Assembly (NCBI GenBank): GCA_947039485.1
Contig: CAMQZC010000023.1
Span: 1 to 42,286 of the forward strand
Source: an uncultured Verrucomicrobiales bacterium
GTDB lineage: Bacteria > Verrucomicrobiota > Verrucomicrobiia > Verrucomicrobiales > Akkermansiaceae
DNA length: 42,286 nt
Direction of reading: 5' to 3'
The position numbers and the translations under genes were made by a program. Shown here piece by piece: positions 1 through 6,705 of this stretch; the stretch's first letter is position 1; every line of letters starts with the position of its first letter. A model generated the notes under the pieces. That model saw nothing but the letters and a program-made list of their open reading frames with translations. It did not search any database and was not told the origin of the DNA.

Positions 1-225
1 CTCTGCAGTCTGTGCTCTAATAGCGGCTGTTGACTTTGCTGAGGGCTGTCCATTCTCGGTGGTCAACCATGCTGCCAGCTCTGCAGTCTGTGCTCTAATA
101 GCGGCTGTTGACTTTGCTGAGGGCTGTCCATTCTCGGTGGTCAACCATGCTGCCAGCTCTGCAGTCTGTGCTCTAATAGCGGCTGTTGACTTTGCTGAGG
201 GCTGTCCATTCGCAGCGCTCAACAA
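1..225 (-). CDS. possible N-terminal part of a 26-residue-repeat protein (partial)
   Basis: On the minus strand the 78-bp repeat translates without stops into a hydrophilic unit rich in Ala, Thr, Ser and Gln, containing AAIRAQTAELAAWL and ENGQPSAKST. That looks more like a real repeat protein than the plus-strand reading, which is hydrophobic with scattered Cys and ends at 256. The nearest usable start is TTG at 225, with GAGGGG six bases upstream. No ATG is in frame before the stop near 286, and the gene would run out of the window on its left. I do not recognise a family. The plus-strand frame, open from the window edge to the TGA at 254-256, is the alternative. The array may also be non-coding. 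Confidence 0.28.
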   Translation of the reverse strand, partial: MLSAANGQPSAKSTAAIRAQTAELAAWLTTENGQPSAKSTAAIRAQTAELAAWLTTENGQPSAKSTAAIRAQTAE

Positions 226-234
226 TGCCGACCC
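1..234. repeat. 78-bp tandem repeat, three units, running off the left edge
   Basis: Units lie at 1-78, 79-156 and 157-234. The first two are identical. The third matches exactly to about 211 and then decays. The period of 78 is a multiple of three, and both strands stay open through the array in at least one frame, so the repeat may encode a 26-residue peptide unit. The array may continue to the left of the window. Confidence 0.95.
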
Positions 235-299
235 CTCGCCGATTATCCAGATTTGAGCTCGAGTTTCTGCTGCGTAGTGCAGTTATCGCCCTATCTACA

Positions 300-340
300 A
301 AAAGAGCGAGACTCTCTCAGTTGCCTGAGAAAGTCTCGCT
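300..340 (-). terminator. Rho-independent terminator of rpmI-rplT
   Basis: Arms at 305-320 and 325-340 (16 bp, one mismatch, TTGC loop). On the minus strand the hairpin is followed by CTTTTT. It lies 24 bases past the rplT stop. Confidence 0.88.
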
Positions 341-364
341 GTAATGGTTCAGTTGAACTCGGTT

Positions 365-754
365 TTACGCTTGCGCCTTGAGGGTTGCACCCTCTTTCTG
401 GTCGATTGCTTGCTTAGCAAGATCGAACACAGCTTTAAACCCTTCGGGATTGGAGACTGCTAAGTCTGCAAGAGCCTTGCGGTCAAGCTCGACGTTAGCG
501 GCCTTGAGACCCTCCATAAAGCGGGAGTAGGTCAAGCCGAGGGAACGCGTGGCAGCGGAGATACGAACGATCCAAAGACGACGGAACTGGCCCTTCCTCT
601 TCTTACGGTCGCGATACTCATACTGCCAAGCTTTGTACACCGCATCCTTTGCGTAGCGATAGAGCTTGCTGCGGAAACCGCGGAAGCCCTTTGCGCGACG
701 GAGAATACGCTTGCGGCGCTGGCGTGAAGCCGGCCCATTTGTAGCACGTGCCAT
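365..754 (-). CDS. rplT: 50S ribosomal protein L20
   Basis: 129 residues, slightly longer than the usual 115-120 because of a short C-terminal extension. The sequence is a clear L20. It has a basic N-terminus beginning MARATNGPASRQRRK, the RRAKGFRGFRSKLYRYAKDAV region, and a C-terminal domain with the RLWIVRISAA and LTYSRFMEGL stretches. In other bacteria L20 binds 23S rRNA early in 50S assembly and also represses its own operon. It is the second gene after rpmI, separated by an unusually long 148-nt spacer with hairpins. infC, the usual first gene of this operon, is not next to it. No Shine-Dalgarno is visible before the ATG. Confidence 0.98.
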   Translation of the reverse strand: MARATNGPASRQRRKRILRRAKGFRGFRSKLYRYAKDAVYKAWQYEYRDRKKRKGQFRRLWIVRISAATRSLGLTYSRFMEGLKAANVELDRKALADLAVSNPEGFKAVFDLAKQAIDQKEGATLKAQA

Positions 755-902
755 AGTAGTTTGTGTTGTATATGTTGAACGAACTGTTCTTCCTCACCTT
801 CTTACAGTCTCGCTCGTTCTAATCCCTGTTCAGGGAAGGCTGTATGAAGGCCGCTCGATTAGCGAGCGGGTTTTGGCGTGGTTGCCGTCTTGTTTCTCGT
901 TA
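755..902 (-). promoter_or_regulatory. structured rpmI-rplT spacer, candidate rplT leader
   Basis: This 148-nt spacer has several inverted repeats. One is a 7-bp stem CCGCTCG/CGAGCGG at 851-869. Another is TACAG/CTGTA (803-807 with 840-844) enclosing TCCCTG/CAGGGA at 823-836. Ribosomal operons usually have much shorter spacers here, and L20 is a known autoregulator in Escherichia coli and Bacillus. A translational control element is therefore plausible, but I could not match it to a known L20-binding fold. Confidence 0.4.
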
Positions 903-1112
903 TTAGGCGAAGGGTAGATTCTGCTTTACTGCCCATACTTGGGTAGCATGCACCAGAGCTGGACGTCCGAGTGCACGCTTGCGCTTGCTGGACTTCTTCT
1001 GGAGGATGTGTCGCTTGCCTTGCTTACGACGCAGAACCTTCCCCGTACCGGTAATCTTGAAACGTTTGGCAACAGCCTTACGTGTTTTGTTGATACCACC
1101 TTTTCGGGTCAT
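903..1112 (-). CDS. rpmI: 50S ribosomal protein L35
   Basis: 69 residues, very basic, with the family pattern KTRKAVAKRFKITGTGKVLRRKQGKRHILQ given here in part: KRFKITGTGKV then GKRHILQKKSSKRKRAL. L35 is a small protein of the large subunit and is normally encoded with rplT. The first residues, MTRKGGINKTRKA, fit an L35 start. The ATG lies only 9 nt after a perfect TATAAT -10 box, so the mRNA leader must be extremely short and has no room for a Shine-Dalgarno sequence. Confidence 0.97.
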   Translation of the reverse strand: MTRKGGINKTRKAVAKRFKITGTGKVLRRKQGKRHILQKKSSKRKRALGRPALVHATQVWAVKQNLPFA

Positions 1113-1121
1113 GGTGAAAGT

Positions 1122-1149
1122 ATTATAAAGTAAATTTATGACTAATCAA
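1122..1149 (-). promoter_or_regulatory. sigma70 promoter of rpmI-rplT
   Basis: On the minus strand: -35 TTGATT (1144-1149), 16-bp spacer, -10 TATAAT (1122-1127). The rpmI ATG follows after 9 nt, so transcription should begin within a few bases of the start codon. Confidence 0.75.
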
Positions 1150-1193
1150 GGAAAATATGAAGGATTATGGTTTTTTTTTGCAATGAGACGCAG

Positions 1194-1226
1194 AAATAGC
1201 GCAGGATTGTTCGTCCTGCGCTATTT
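1194..1226 (-). terminator. terminator of the sigma / PDZ operon
   Basis: Perfect 13-bp stem (1194-1206 with 1214-1226) and a 7-nt loop, 24 bases after the stop of the PDZ gene. The T tract on the minus strand is weak (TTTCTG). Confidence 0.7.
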
Positions 1227-1249
1227 GTTTCTTGGGTGAAATAGGGCTG

Positions 1250-2056
1250 TTATTCGAGCTTCTGGAGTCGATAGAGGATATCGGCTGGAAGCTTAGCGCG
1301 CTGTTGGGGCTCATCGAGATGGCCTTGATAGATGAGATGGCCCTGTAGGTCATAGGCCTCAAGCTCAAGTTTGTTGCTGGCTCCGCTGATGACGAGGGTG
1401 CCTTGATTATCCTTGAACTGCAGGCGTGCGGCTCCCGCAGTTCCGCTCATCCATCCCTCTCGCTTGCTGTGGCTGTCGCGTGCGATATTGCGGATATTTT
1501 GCATGTGCTGGATGATGCCTTTGATGTCAGGCTTGTCAGATATATGGTGCAACAATTGCTTGATTTGCGCGCTCTCACTTTGGATTTGATTGATGAGCTC
1601 AGCTTGGACAGGGTGGGGGCGCACGACTCGATCAGCTCCGAGAACTTGATTAGGGTTGATGTAGCTAATGTGGCTCTTTGGCGTGGGCTCACGTCTAGCG
1701 AGTCTGATAGGGCGATCCCTCTCTTCCTCGTTGCGCTTGATGCGTAGGTGGACAATATCTCCAGGACCGTTTTCTAGGAGGATTTTTGCTAAATCAAGCT
1801 TCTTGTAGAGAGGCTTGCCATTGATGCTGAGGATGATGTCACCCTCCATTAATCCTGCGAGCCCCGCTGGGCTGTTGCTTGCTATAGCTTTGATGCGCAG
1901 TCCTGCAATCTGGATGTAGGGGGGGGCACTTGCGAGGGGCTCAATGACGATGCCGAGTATGCCACGTGAGCTTTTGATGTGCTGCATTTCGTTGCTTTGT
2001 GCAGAGAAGGCTAGCAAAAAACTTAACGCTATGCTTTTGATGAGTAGTTGTTTCAT
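1250..2056 (-). CDS. secreted PDZ-domain protein
   Basis: 268 residues. The N-terminus (MKQLLIKSIALSFLLAFSAQ) is a signal peptide. Residues about 30-115 form a PDZ domain of the DegP/HtrA type: GILGIVIEP, then IKAIASNSPAGLAGLMEGDIILSINGKPL in part (SPAGLAGLMEGDIILSING), then a GDIVHLRIKR strand. No protease catalytic triad is present. The C-terminal 150 residues contain a helical stretch and a possible beta-rich segment that I do not recognise. It is the last gene of an operon with a sigma factor and a single-span membrane protein, 14 nt downstream of the latter. It may be a periplasmic sensor or effector for that sigma system, but this rests on gene order alone. Confidence 0.85.
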   Translation of the reverse strand: MKQLLIKSIALSFLLAFSAQSNEMQHIKSSRGILGIVIEPLASAPPYIQIAGLRIKAIASNSPAGLAGLMEGDIILSINGKPLYKKLDLAKILLENGPGDIVHLRIKRNEEERDRPIRLARREPTPKSHISYINPNQVLGADRVVRPHPVQAELINQIQSESAQIKQLLHHISDKPDIKGIIQHMQNIRNIARDSHSKREGWMSGTAGAARLQFKDNQGTLVISGASNKLELEAYDLQGHLIYQGHLDEPQQRAKLPADILYRLQKLE

Positions 2057-2070
2057 GCTTTCTGACGAGC

Positions 2071-2643
2071 TTAGAGTACAGACTCTTCGATAGAGACTCG
2101 GGTCTTGTTGGGGACGGTGATGATGATGGTGGTATTGTCATTTTTGATGACAAATGAGTCCTCATAGAGTACTTCGTAGCTGCGCTGAGGGCTCTCCCCA
2201 TGCTTCCATTGGAGGTCTTGTACAGGCTTGCTTTCAATGACGTTACGGCTCACGAGGCTGTTCTCAAAGGCAGCGCTAGTTGTTCCGTCTTTGAATTGGC
2301 TCATGCTGATGATGGCTGTGGAGAGGATGCTCACGCAGAGCAGAGCTGCAAGACCTGTGGTCCAGTTTCTGGGGAAGAAGGCGTGGCGGCTCGCTTTCTT
2401 TGATCTAGCTTGTTTGATGGCTTGCTGGTTGCGTATTTGTGTCGAAAGACTCATGGTGGCGGGGCTGAAGCGCTTGAGTAGTTGCTCAATCTGGATGGTA
2501 GAGCGCACCTCATTACTTGCCGCTGTCATAGCCGCTGCCAAGCGGCTATTGAGCTCTGCTGGTAGGGCTGTCGCAGAGATGTTGCTTGGTGTAATTGCTT
2601 CTTCTGGGTCCATGGTGCCTGATCGGTGGTTGTTAAAGTTCAA
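2071..2643 (-). CDS. single-span membrane protein, candidate anti-sigma factor
   Basis: 190 residues. Residues 1-90 are hydrophilic and predicted cytoplasmic, rich in basic residues just before one transmembrane segment (about 95-113, GLAALLCVSILSTAIISM). A periplasmic tail of about 75 residues follows. This topology, and its position directly after an ECF-type sigma gene, match anti-sigma factors. I see no zinc-binding HxxxCxxC anti-sigma motif, so the N-terminal fold is unassigned. The ATG at 2643 overlaps the sigma stop by 11 nt. An internal ATG at 2613 (MDPEEA) is an alternative start with a 19-nt gap. The overlap suggests coupled translation. Confidence 0.7.
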   Translation of the reverse strand: MNFNNHRSGTMDPEEAITPSNISATALPAELNSRLAAAMTAASNEVRSTIQIEQLLKRFSPATMSLSTQIRNQQAIKQARSKKASRHAFFPRNWTTGLAALLCVSILSTAIISMSQFKDGTTSAAFENSLVSRNVIESKPVQDLQWKHGESPQRSYEVLYEDSFVIKNDNTTIIITVPNKTRVSIEESVL

Positions 2644-3220
2644 TTGGGTTGTTTTCTAAAAGTTTGCGTAGGGCTTGTAGTCCGTATCTGTAGCGAGAGC
2701 TTACTGTGGCGAGTGGTGCACCTAGGATATCCGCGATTTGCTGGAAGGTGCGCTCGCCCCATATCTTGAGGACGATGACCTCGGAGAACTCTGCGGGTAT
2801 TTGTTTGAGTAGCTTCTCCACTCCGTCGCGCAGGTACTCGTCATCTGCTGCGCAGCTTAGCCAAGGCATTGAGTTATGATCCTCCTCCTCCATGATTGTT
2901 TGCAGCTTTTCCTCATAGTTTTTGCGCACGTCGTGATGACGCCCTCGGTCCATGGAGCGGTGACGGATGGCGGTGTAGGCGTAGCTCACCCATTGGGCGG
3001 GTTGGCCTCGGAAATCGCCACTCTCCACAGCGCGAACGAGCTGTACAAGAGCCTCCTGGAGAATATCCTCTGCATCTGAGTCGCGCCGGCATTGCTGGCG
3101 CGCGTAGAGGAGGAGTTTGGGTCCATTGTCATTGAGCCAAGTGGTCCAATTGATGGGTTCTTGGCCCAAATCATCATGATCCGGAGGGCTTTGCTGGTGG
3201 TGGTGGTTCATGCTCTTCAT
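2633..3220 (-). CDS. ECF-type RNA polymerase sigma factor
   Basis: 195 residues. Region 2 is visible at about 33-100: LLLYARQQCRRDSDAEDILQ is the region 2.1-2.2 helix with its DAEDILQE core, followed by WVSYAYTAIRHRSMDRGR. Region 4 lies at about 135-190: IPAEFSEVIVLKIWGERTF, then the helix-turn-helix QQIADILGAPLATVSSRY and the terminal RYGLQALRKLL. There is no region 3, as expected for group 4 sigma factors. The first residues (MKSMNHHHQQSPPDHDD) are low-complexity. MNHHH at residue 4 is an alternative start. It is the first gene of a three-gene operon with a membrane protein and a PDZ protein. The AT-rich region upstream (3240-3290) probably holds the promoter, but no clear boxes stand out. 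Confidence 0.93.
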   Translation of the reverse strand: MKSMNHHHQQSPPDHDDLGQEPINWTTWLNDNGPKLLLYARQQCRRDSDAEDILQEALVQLVRAVESGDFRGQPAQWVSYAYTAIRHRSMDRGRHHDVRKNYEEKLQTIMEEEDHNSMPWLSCAADDEYLRDGVEKLLKQIPAEFSEVIVLKIWGERTFQQIADILGAPLATVSSRYRYGLQALRKLLENNPIEL

Positions 3221-3296
3221 AGCTGAGGCGGTTGTGTGATTGTGTTTTATGTATAATTGATATAAATATATACAATTTATTTCGAGAGAGGGTGAT

Positions 3297-3335
3297 AAAA
3301 ATAGCCGCCGCTCTCGGTTGAGTGCGGCGGCTATT
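3297..3335 (-). terminator. Rho-independent terminator of aspS
   Basis: Perfect 12-bp G+C-rich stem (3300-3311 with 3324-3335), followed on the minus strand by a T5 run and ATC. It is 20 bases past the aspS stop. Confidence 0.9.
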
Positions 3336-3355
3336 AGCTAATTGATCGTTTGCGT

Positions 3356-5203
3356 TTAAGCTTGCTGTTGAGTAGCGGCCTTCTCTGCTTCTTGCTTGAG
3401 ACGCAGTTTTTCTGGCAGCTTGACGGCAATATGAATATCGCGCAGTTGATTAGGCTCCGCTGCCGCTGGGGATTCGCTCATGAGGTCAGCTCCGCGGTTG
3501 TTTTTGGGGAAGGCGATGACTTCACGGATGGACTCACATCCAGCGATGAGCATGACAACTCGGTCGAGACCCAGTGCGAGGCCACCATGTGGAGGGGCTC
3601 CAAAGGAGAAGGCGCTCAGGAGGTGACCAAATTGCTCTTCGATTGTGGTATTGTCCAGACCAAGGGCGCGGAATGTTGCATCTTGCAAGTCCTTCTCGTG
3701 AATACGGATGGAGCCACCGCCAAGTTCATTACCGTTGAGGATGATGTCATAGGCTTCAGCGCAGATGTCTGTGGAGATGTCGCCTTTGAGGAGCTTCTCG
3801 ACGTCCTCGGGGACGGGGCGTGTGAATGGGTGATGGACTGCGCAGTAGCGTTCTTCTTCGGCATCCCAGCCAAAGAGGGGGAAGCGGTTGACCCAGAAGA
3901 GGTCAACTTCAGTGTTGTCCTTGAGTATCTCCATGAAGGAAGCGCACTCAAGACGCACGCGACCCAAGATAGTGCAAGCCTCTTCCCATGGGCCAGCGGC
4001 GAAGAAGATGCAGTCACCAGACTCGATGTCGAGTTTCTCGGTGAGGGCTTGGATTTCTTCATCGCTGAGGCGCTTGGTGATGGGACTCTTCCAGCCGGAG
4101 CGGTCGTTGACGTCGCGTACCTTGATGTAGGCGAGGCCTTTGGCACCTGCCTCAACAGCTGTCTTGGTGAGGGAGTCGATTTGACCGACGGTGGGGGAGA
4201 AATTCTTAGCGTTGATGGCCTTGACCACTCCACCATTAGCGATGGCGCCAGAGAATACGCGGAAGTCGCTCTTCTCAAAGACATCCGAGCAGTCATTGAT
4301 TTTGAAACCAAAGCGGCGCTCAGGCTTGTCTGATCCGTATTGCTCCATAGCCTCGTGCCATGTCATGCGGGGGAAGGGCGCGACAACGTCACGGCCTGTG
4401 GCTTCTTTGAAGACGCGCTGAAGCAGTTGCTCGATCCAGTTGTAGATGTCCTCAGCGGTGACGAAGGATGCCTCAAGGTCAATCTGAGTGAACTCAGGCT
4501 GGCGGTCAGCGCGCAAATCTTCATCGCGGAAGCAGCGGGCAACTTGGAAGTACTTCTCCATACCTGCAACCATGAGGAGCTGCTTGTATTGCTGGGGTGC
4601 CTGTGGGAGGGCGTAGAAGCTGCCTGGGGTAAGGCGGCTGGGGACGAGGAAGTCACGTGCGCCCTCGGGTGTGCTCTTGGAGAGGATTGGGGTCTCAATT
4701 TCAAGGAAGCCTTGCTCGTCGAGGTAGTCACGCATGGTCTTGGTGATGCGGTGACGCAGAATCATGTTGCGCTGCATGTTGGCGCGGCGCAGATCGAGGT
4801 AGCGGTACTTGAGGCGCAGGTCCTCATTGGAGAGGGGGCGGTCGAGTTGGAAGGGGAGGATTGTGGCGGGGTTGAGAATATTGAGCTCTGAGGCTTCAAT
4901 CTCAATCGCGCCTGTGGCGAGGTCGGCATTGGTCGCGTCAATGTCTGCTGTTTGGAGACGTGCGACAACCTTGCCTTTGATTTGGATGACGGACTCAACA
5001 CGAAGATCGCCTGCAGTTGCAGCGAGCTCAGCTTTGTTCTCAGGGTGGAAGACGACTTGTGTGATGCCCTCGCGGTCACGCAGGTCGATGAAGATGACAC
5101 CGCCGTGGTCACGCACTGTGTCCACCCAGCCGGAGAGGGTGACGCTCTGGTCGATGTTTGCGGGGCGGAGTTCGTTGCAGTTGTGGGTACGATAACTGTT
5201 CAT
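3356..5203 (-). CDS. aspS: aspartyl-tRNA synthetase
   Basis: About 615 residues from the chosen start. It charges tRNA-Asp (and tRNA-Asn if non-discriminating). Domains in order: N-terminal OB-fold anticodon-binding domain (LSGWVDTVRDHGGVIFIDLRDREG region), class II catalytic core motif 1 (FLEIETPILSKSTPEGARDF), motif 2 (FQVARCFRDEDLRADRQPEF), the bacterial GAD insertion, and motif 3 (GLALGLDRVVMLIAG). The ATG at 5240-5242 would add 13 residues, but it directly abuts the -10 box of a strong promoter and would not be in the transcript. The ATG at 5203 (MNSYRTHNCNEL) is therefore preferred and fits the family N-terminus. No Shine-Dalgarno is visible. It is a single gene with its own terminator. 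Confidence 0.97.
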   Translation of the reverse strand: MNSYRTHNCNELRPANIDQSVTLSGWVDTVRDHGGVIFIDLRDREGITQVVFHPENKAELAATAGDLRVESVIQIKGKVVARLQTADIDATNADLATGAIEIEASELNILNPATILPFQLDRPLSNEDLRLKYRYLDLRRANMQRNMILRHRITKTMRDYLDEQGFLEIETPILSKSTPEGARDFLVPSRLTPGSFYALPQAPQQYKQLLMVAGMEKYFQVARCFRDEDLRADRQPEFTQIDLEASFVTAEDIYNWIEQLLQRVFKEATGRDVVAPFPRMTWHEAMEQYGSDKPERRFGFKINDCSDVFEKSDFRVFSGAIANGGVVKAINAKNFSPTVGQIDSLTKTAVEAGAKGLAYIKVRDVNDRSGWKSPITKRLSDEEIQALTEKLDIESGDCIFFAAGPWEEACTILGRVRLECASFMEILKDNTEVDLFWVNRFPLFGWDAEEERYCAVHHPFTRPVPEDVEKLLKGDISTDICAEAYDIILNGNELGGGSIRIHEKDLQDATFRALGLDNTTIEEQFGHLLSAFSFGAPPHGGLALGLDRVVMLIAGCESIREVIAFPKNNRGADLMSESPAAAEPNQLRDIHIAVKLPEKLRLKQEAEKAATQQQA

Positions 5204-5242
5204 AAAAATGTGAAAATTTGAGAATGGGGTTTTACGTGCCAT

Positions 5243-5270
5243 ATTCTAACCATAAACTCTCAATTGTCAA
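5243..5270 (-). promoter_or_regulatory. sigma70 promoter of aspS (decides the start codon)
   Basis: Minus strand: -35 TTGACA (5265-5270, perfect), 16-bp spacer, -10 TAGAAT (5243-5248). The upstream candidate ATG at 5240-5242 touches the -10, so the real start must lie downstream. Confidence 0.82.
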
Positions 5271-5290
5271 GTCGATTATAGGATACTCGA

Positions 5291-6589
5291 TTAGATAATA
5301 AAGGCAATCCAGAGATAGATTGCGGCGATGAAGATAGTGATTAGCGTCAGGGGAAATGCAATTTTGAAGTACTGGACAAAGCTGATGTTAAGCCCATTCT
5401 TCCGCGCGATAGCGAGGGCGACGACATTGGCGCTCGCCCCGATGATGGTGCCATTGCCGCCGAGGCAGGCTCCCAGCGAGAGTGCCCACCACAGTGGCTC
5501 AAGGTCGCCATAGCCCATGACGCCCATGTCCTTAATCATAGGTATCATGGTAGCAACAAAGGGGATGTTATCGACAAAGGCGGACATGATAGCGCTCATG
5601 AACAAGATGGTTATTGTGGTGGCGCCAGGATCGCCACCAGTGATGGACATAGCTCCACTTGCCATGGCATTGATGGCGCCTGTTGTTTCTAGTCCTCCTA
5701 CGAGGAGGAAGAGTCCGATGAAGAAGAAGATGGTGGTCCACTCAATTTGAGAGAAGAGCTTCTCGATAAAGAAGTCTTTGTCGAAAACGGTGCTAATCAT
5801 CAGCAGTGAGGCGGCTCCCATGGCGATGGCTCCATTATCAACAGCCCATTGGGGTATTGATCCGCGGAAGCTAAAGAGAAGTACGGTAAGGGTGAGGGTG
5901 AATATGCTCTTTTTGAGAAGCTTGGGGGCGCGGATGAGGGGCGCGAGATTCATATTCAAGATGTGCTCGTTAATTTTGCCTGTTGGGCGGAGCTCCTTGC
6001 GGAAGATGCGTAGCATGAGGCAGATGACGATGACGAGGGAGATGGCGCAGGGTAGCCAGAGGTTGATGACGAAGTCGAGGAAGCTCAGCTCAGTCACGGC
6101 ACTGCCAATCATGATGTTGGGGGGGTCTCCTATCATGGTGACTGTGCCTCCGATGTTGGAGGAGAATATTTGCGCAAGGACAAAGGGGAGGGGGGCGACT
6201 CGCAGATTGCGTGCTAGGGCAAAGGTGACGGGTACGGTGAGCATGACGGTGGTTACGTTGTCCAGCAGCATGGAGCAGATGGCGACGAGGATGCTGAGCA
6301 TGACGAGCAGCATACGCGCGTTGCCTTTGGTCTTTTGCGCAGCCCAGATGGAGAGCCATTTGAAGAGTCCTGTCTTGCCGAGGATGTAGACTTGAATCAT
6401 CATCCCTACCAGCAGGGCGAGGGTGTTGAAGTCGATAGCCTCAAGCGCCTCTTCTTGGCTCATGATGCCAACCATGAGCATGAGCATGCCGCCAAAGAGG
6501 GCGATGATGGTGCGTTGCACGCGCTCAGAGATGATGAGGCCATAGCTGATGAGGAAGATGAGGACTGCTGTCCATAGCGCGTAGTTCAT
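5291..6589 (-). CDS. ArsB/NhaD-family (ion transporter superfamily) membrane permease
   Basis: 432 residues with about 11-12 hydrophobic segments over the whole length. Family signatures are two inverted repeats with paired hairpins. The first half has MLLDNVTTVMLTVPVTFAL and the GTVTMIGDPPNIMIGSA loop. The second half has AFVDNIPFVATMIPMI and the GGNGTIIGASANVVALAIA loop. These DNxxT/DNxPF and GDPPN/GASAN pairs are typical of NhaD sodium/proton antiporters and ArsB-like permeases. Substrate cannot be decided from sequence. An Na+/H+ antiporter or a broad anion permease are both possible. It stands alone, divergent from hrpB. Confidence 0.88.
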   Translation of the reverse strand: MNYALWTAVLIFLISYGLIISERVQRTIIALFGGMLMLMVGIMSQEEALEAIDFNTLALLVGMMIQVYILGKTGLFKWLSIWAAQKTKGNARMLLVMLSILVAICSMLLDNVTTVMLTVPVTFALARNLRVAPLPFVLAQIFSSNIGGTVTMIGDPPNIMIGSAVTELSFLDFVINLWLPCAISLVIVICLMLRIFRKELRPTGKINEHILNMNLAPLIRAPKLLKKSIFTLTLTVLLFSFRGSIPQWAVDNGAIAMGAASLLMISTVFDKDFFIEKLFSQIEWTTIFFFIGLFLLVGGLETTGAINAMASGAMSITGGDPGATTITILFMSAIMSAFVDNIPFVATMIPMIKDMGVMGYGDLEPLWWALSLGACLGGNGTIIGASANVVALAIARKNGLNISFVQYFKIAFPLTLITIFIAAIYLWIAFII

Positions 6590-6705
6590 GTGGGGCTGAT
6601 TGTAACGCGACTCTGATTCTTTTGCAATGCTATTACAAGTTGTTTTTTGTGCGGTGGTATCTTCCGTGCTTTTCTTTTAGATATTTTTGTGCGATAAATA
6701 GCCCG

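Noticed and set aside
3350..4333. Long plus-strand ORF of 327 codons opposite aspS
   Set aside because: It is the antisense shadow of a well-conserved synthetase and has no recognisable motif or promoter.
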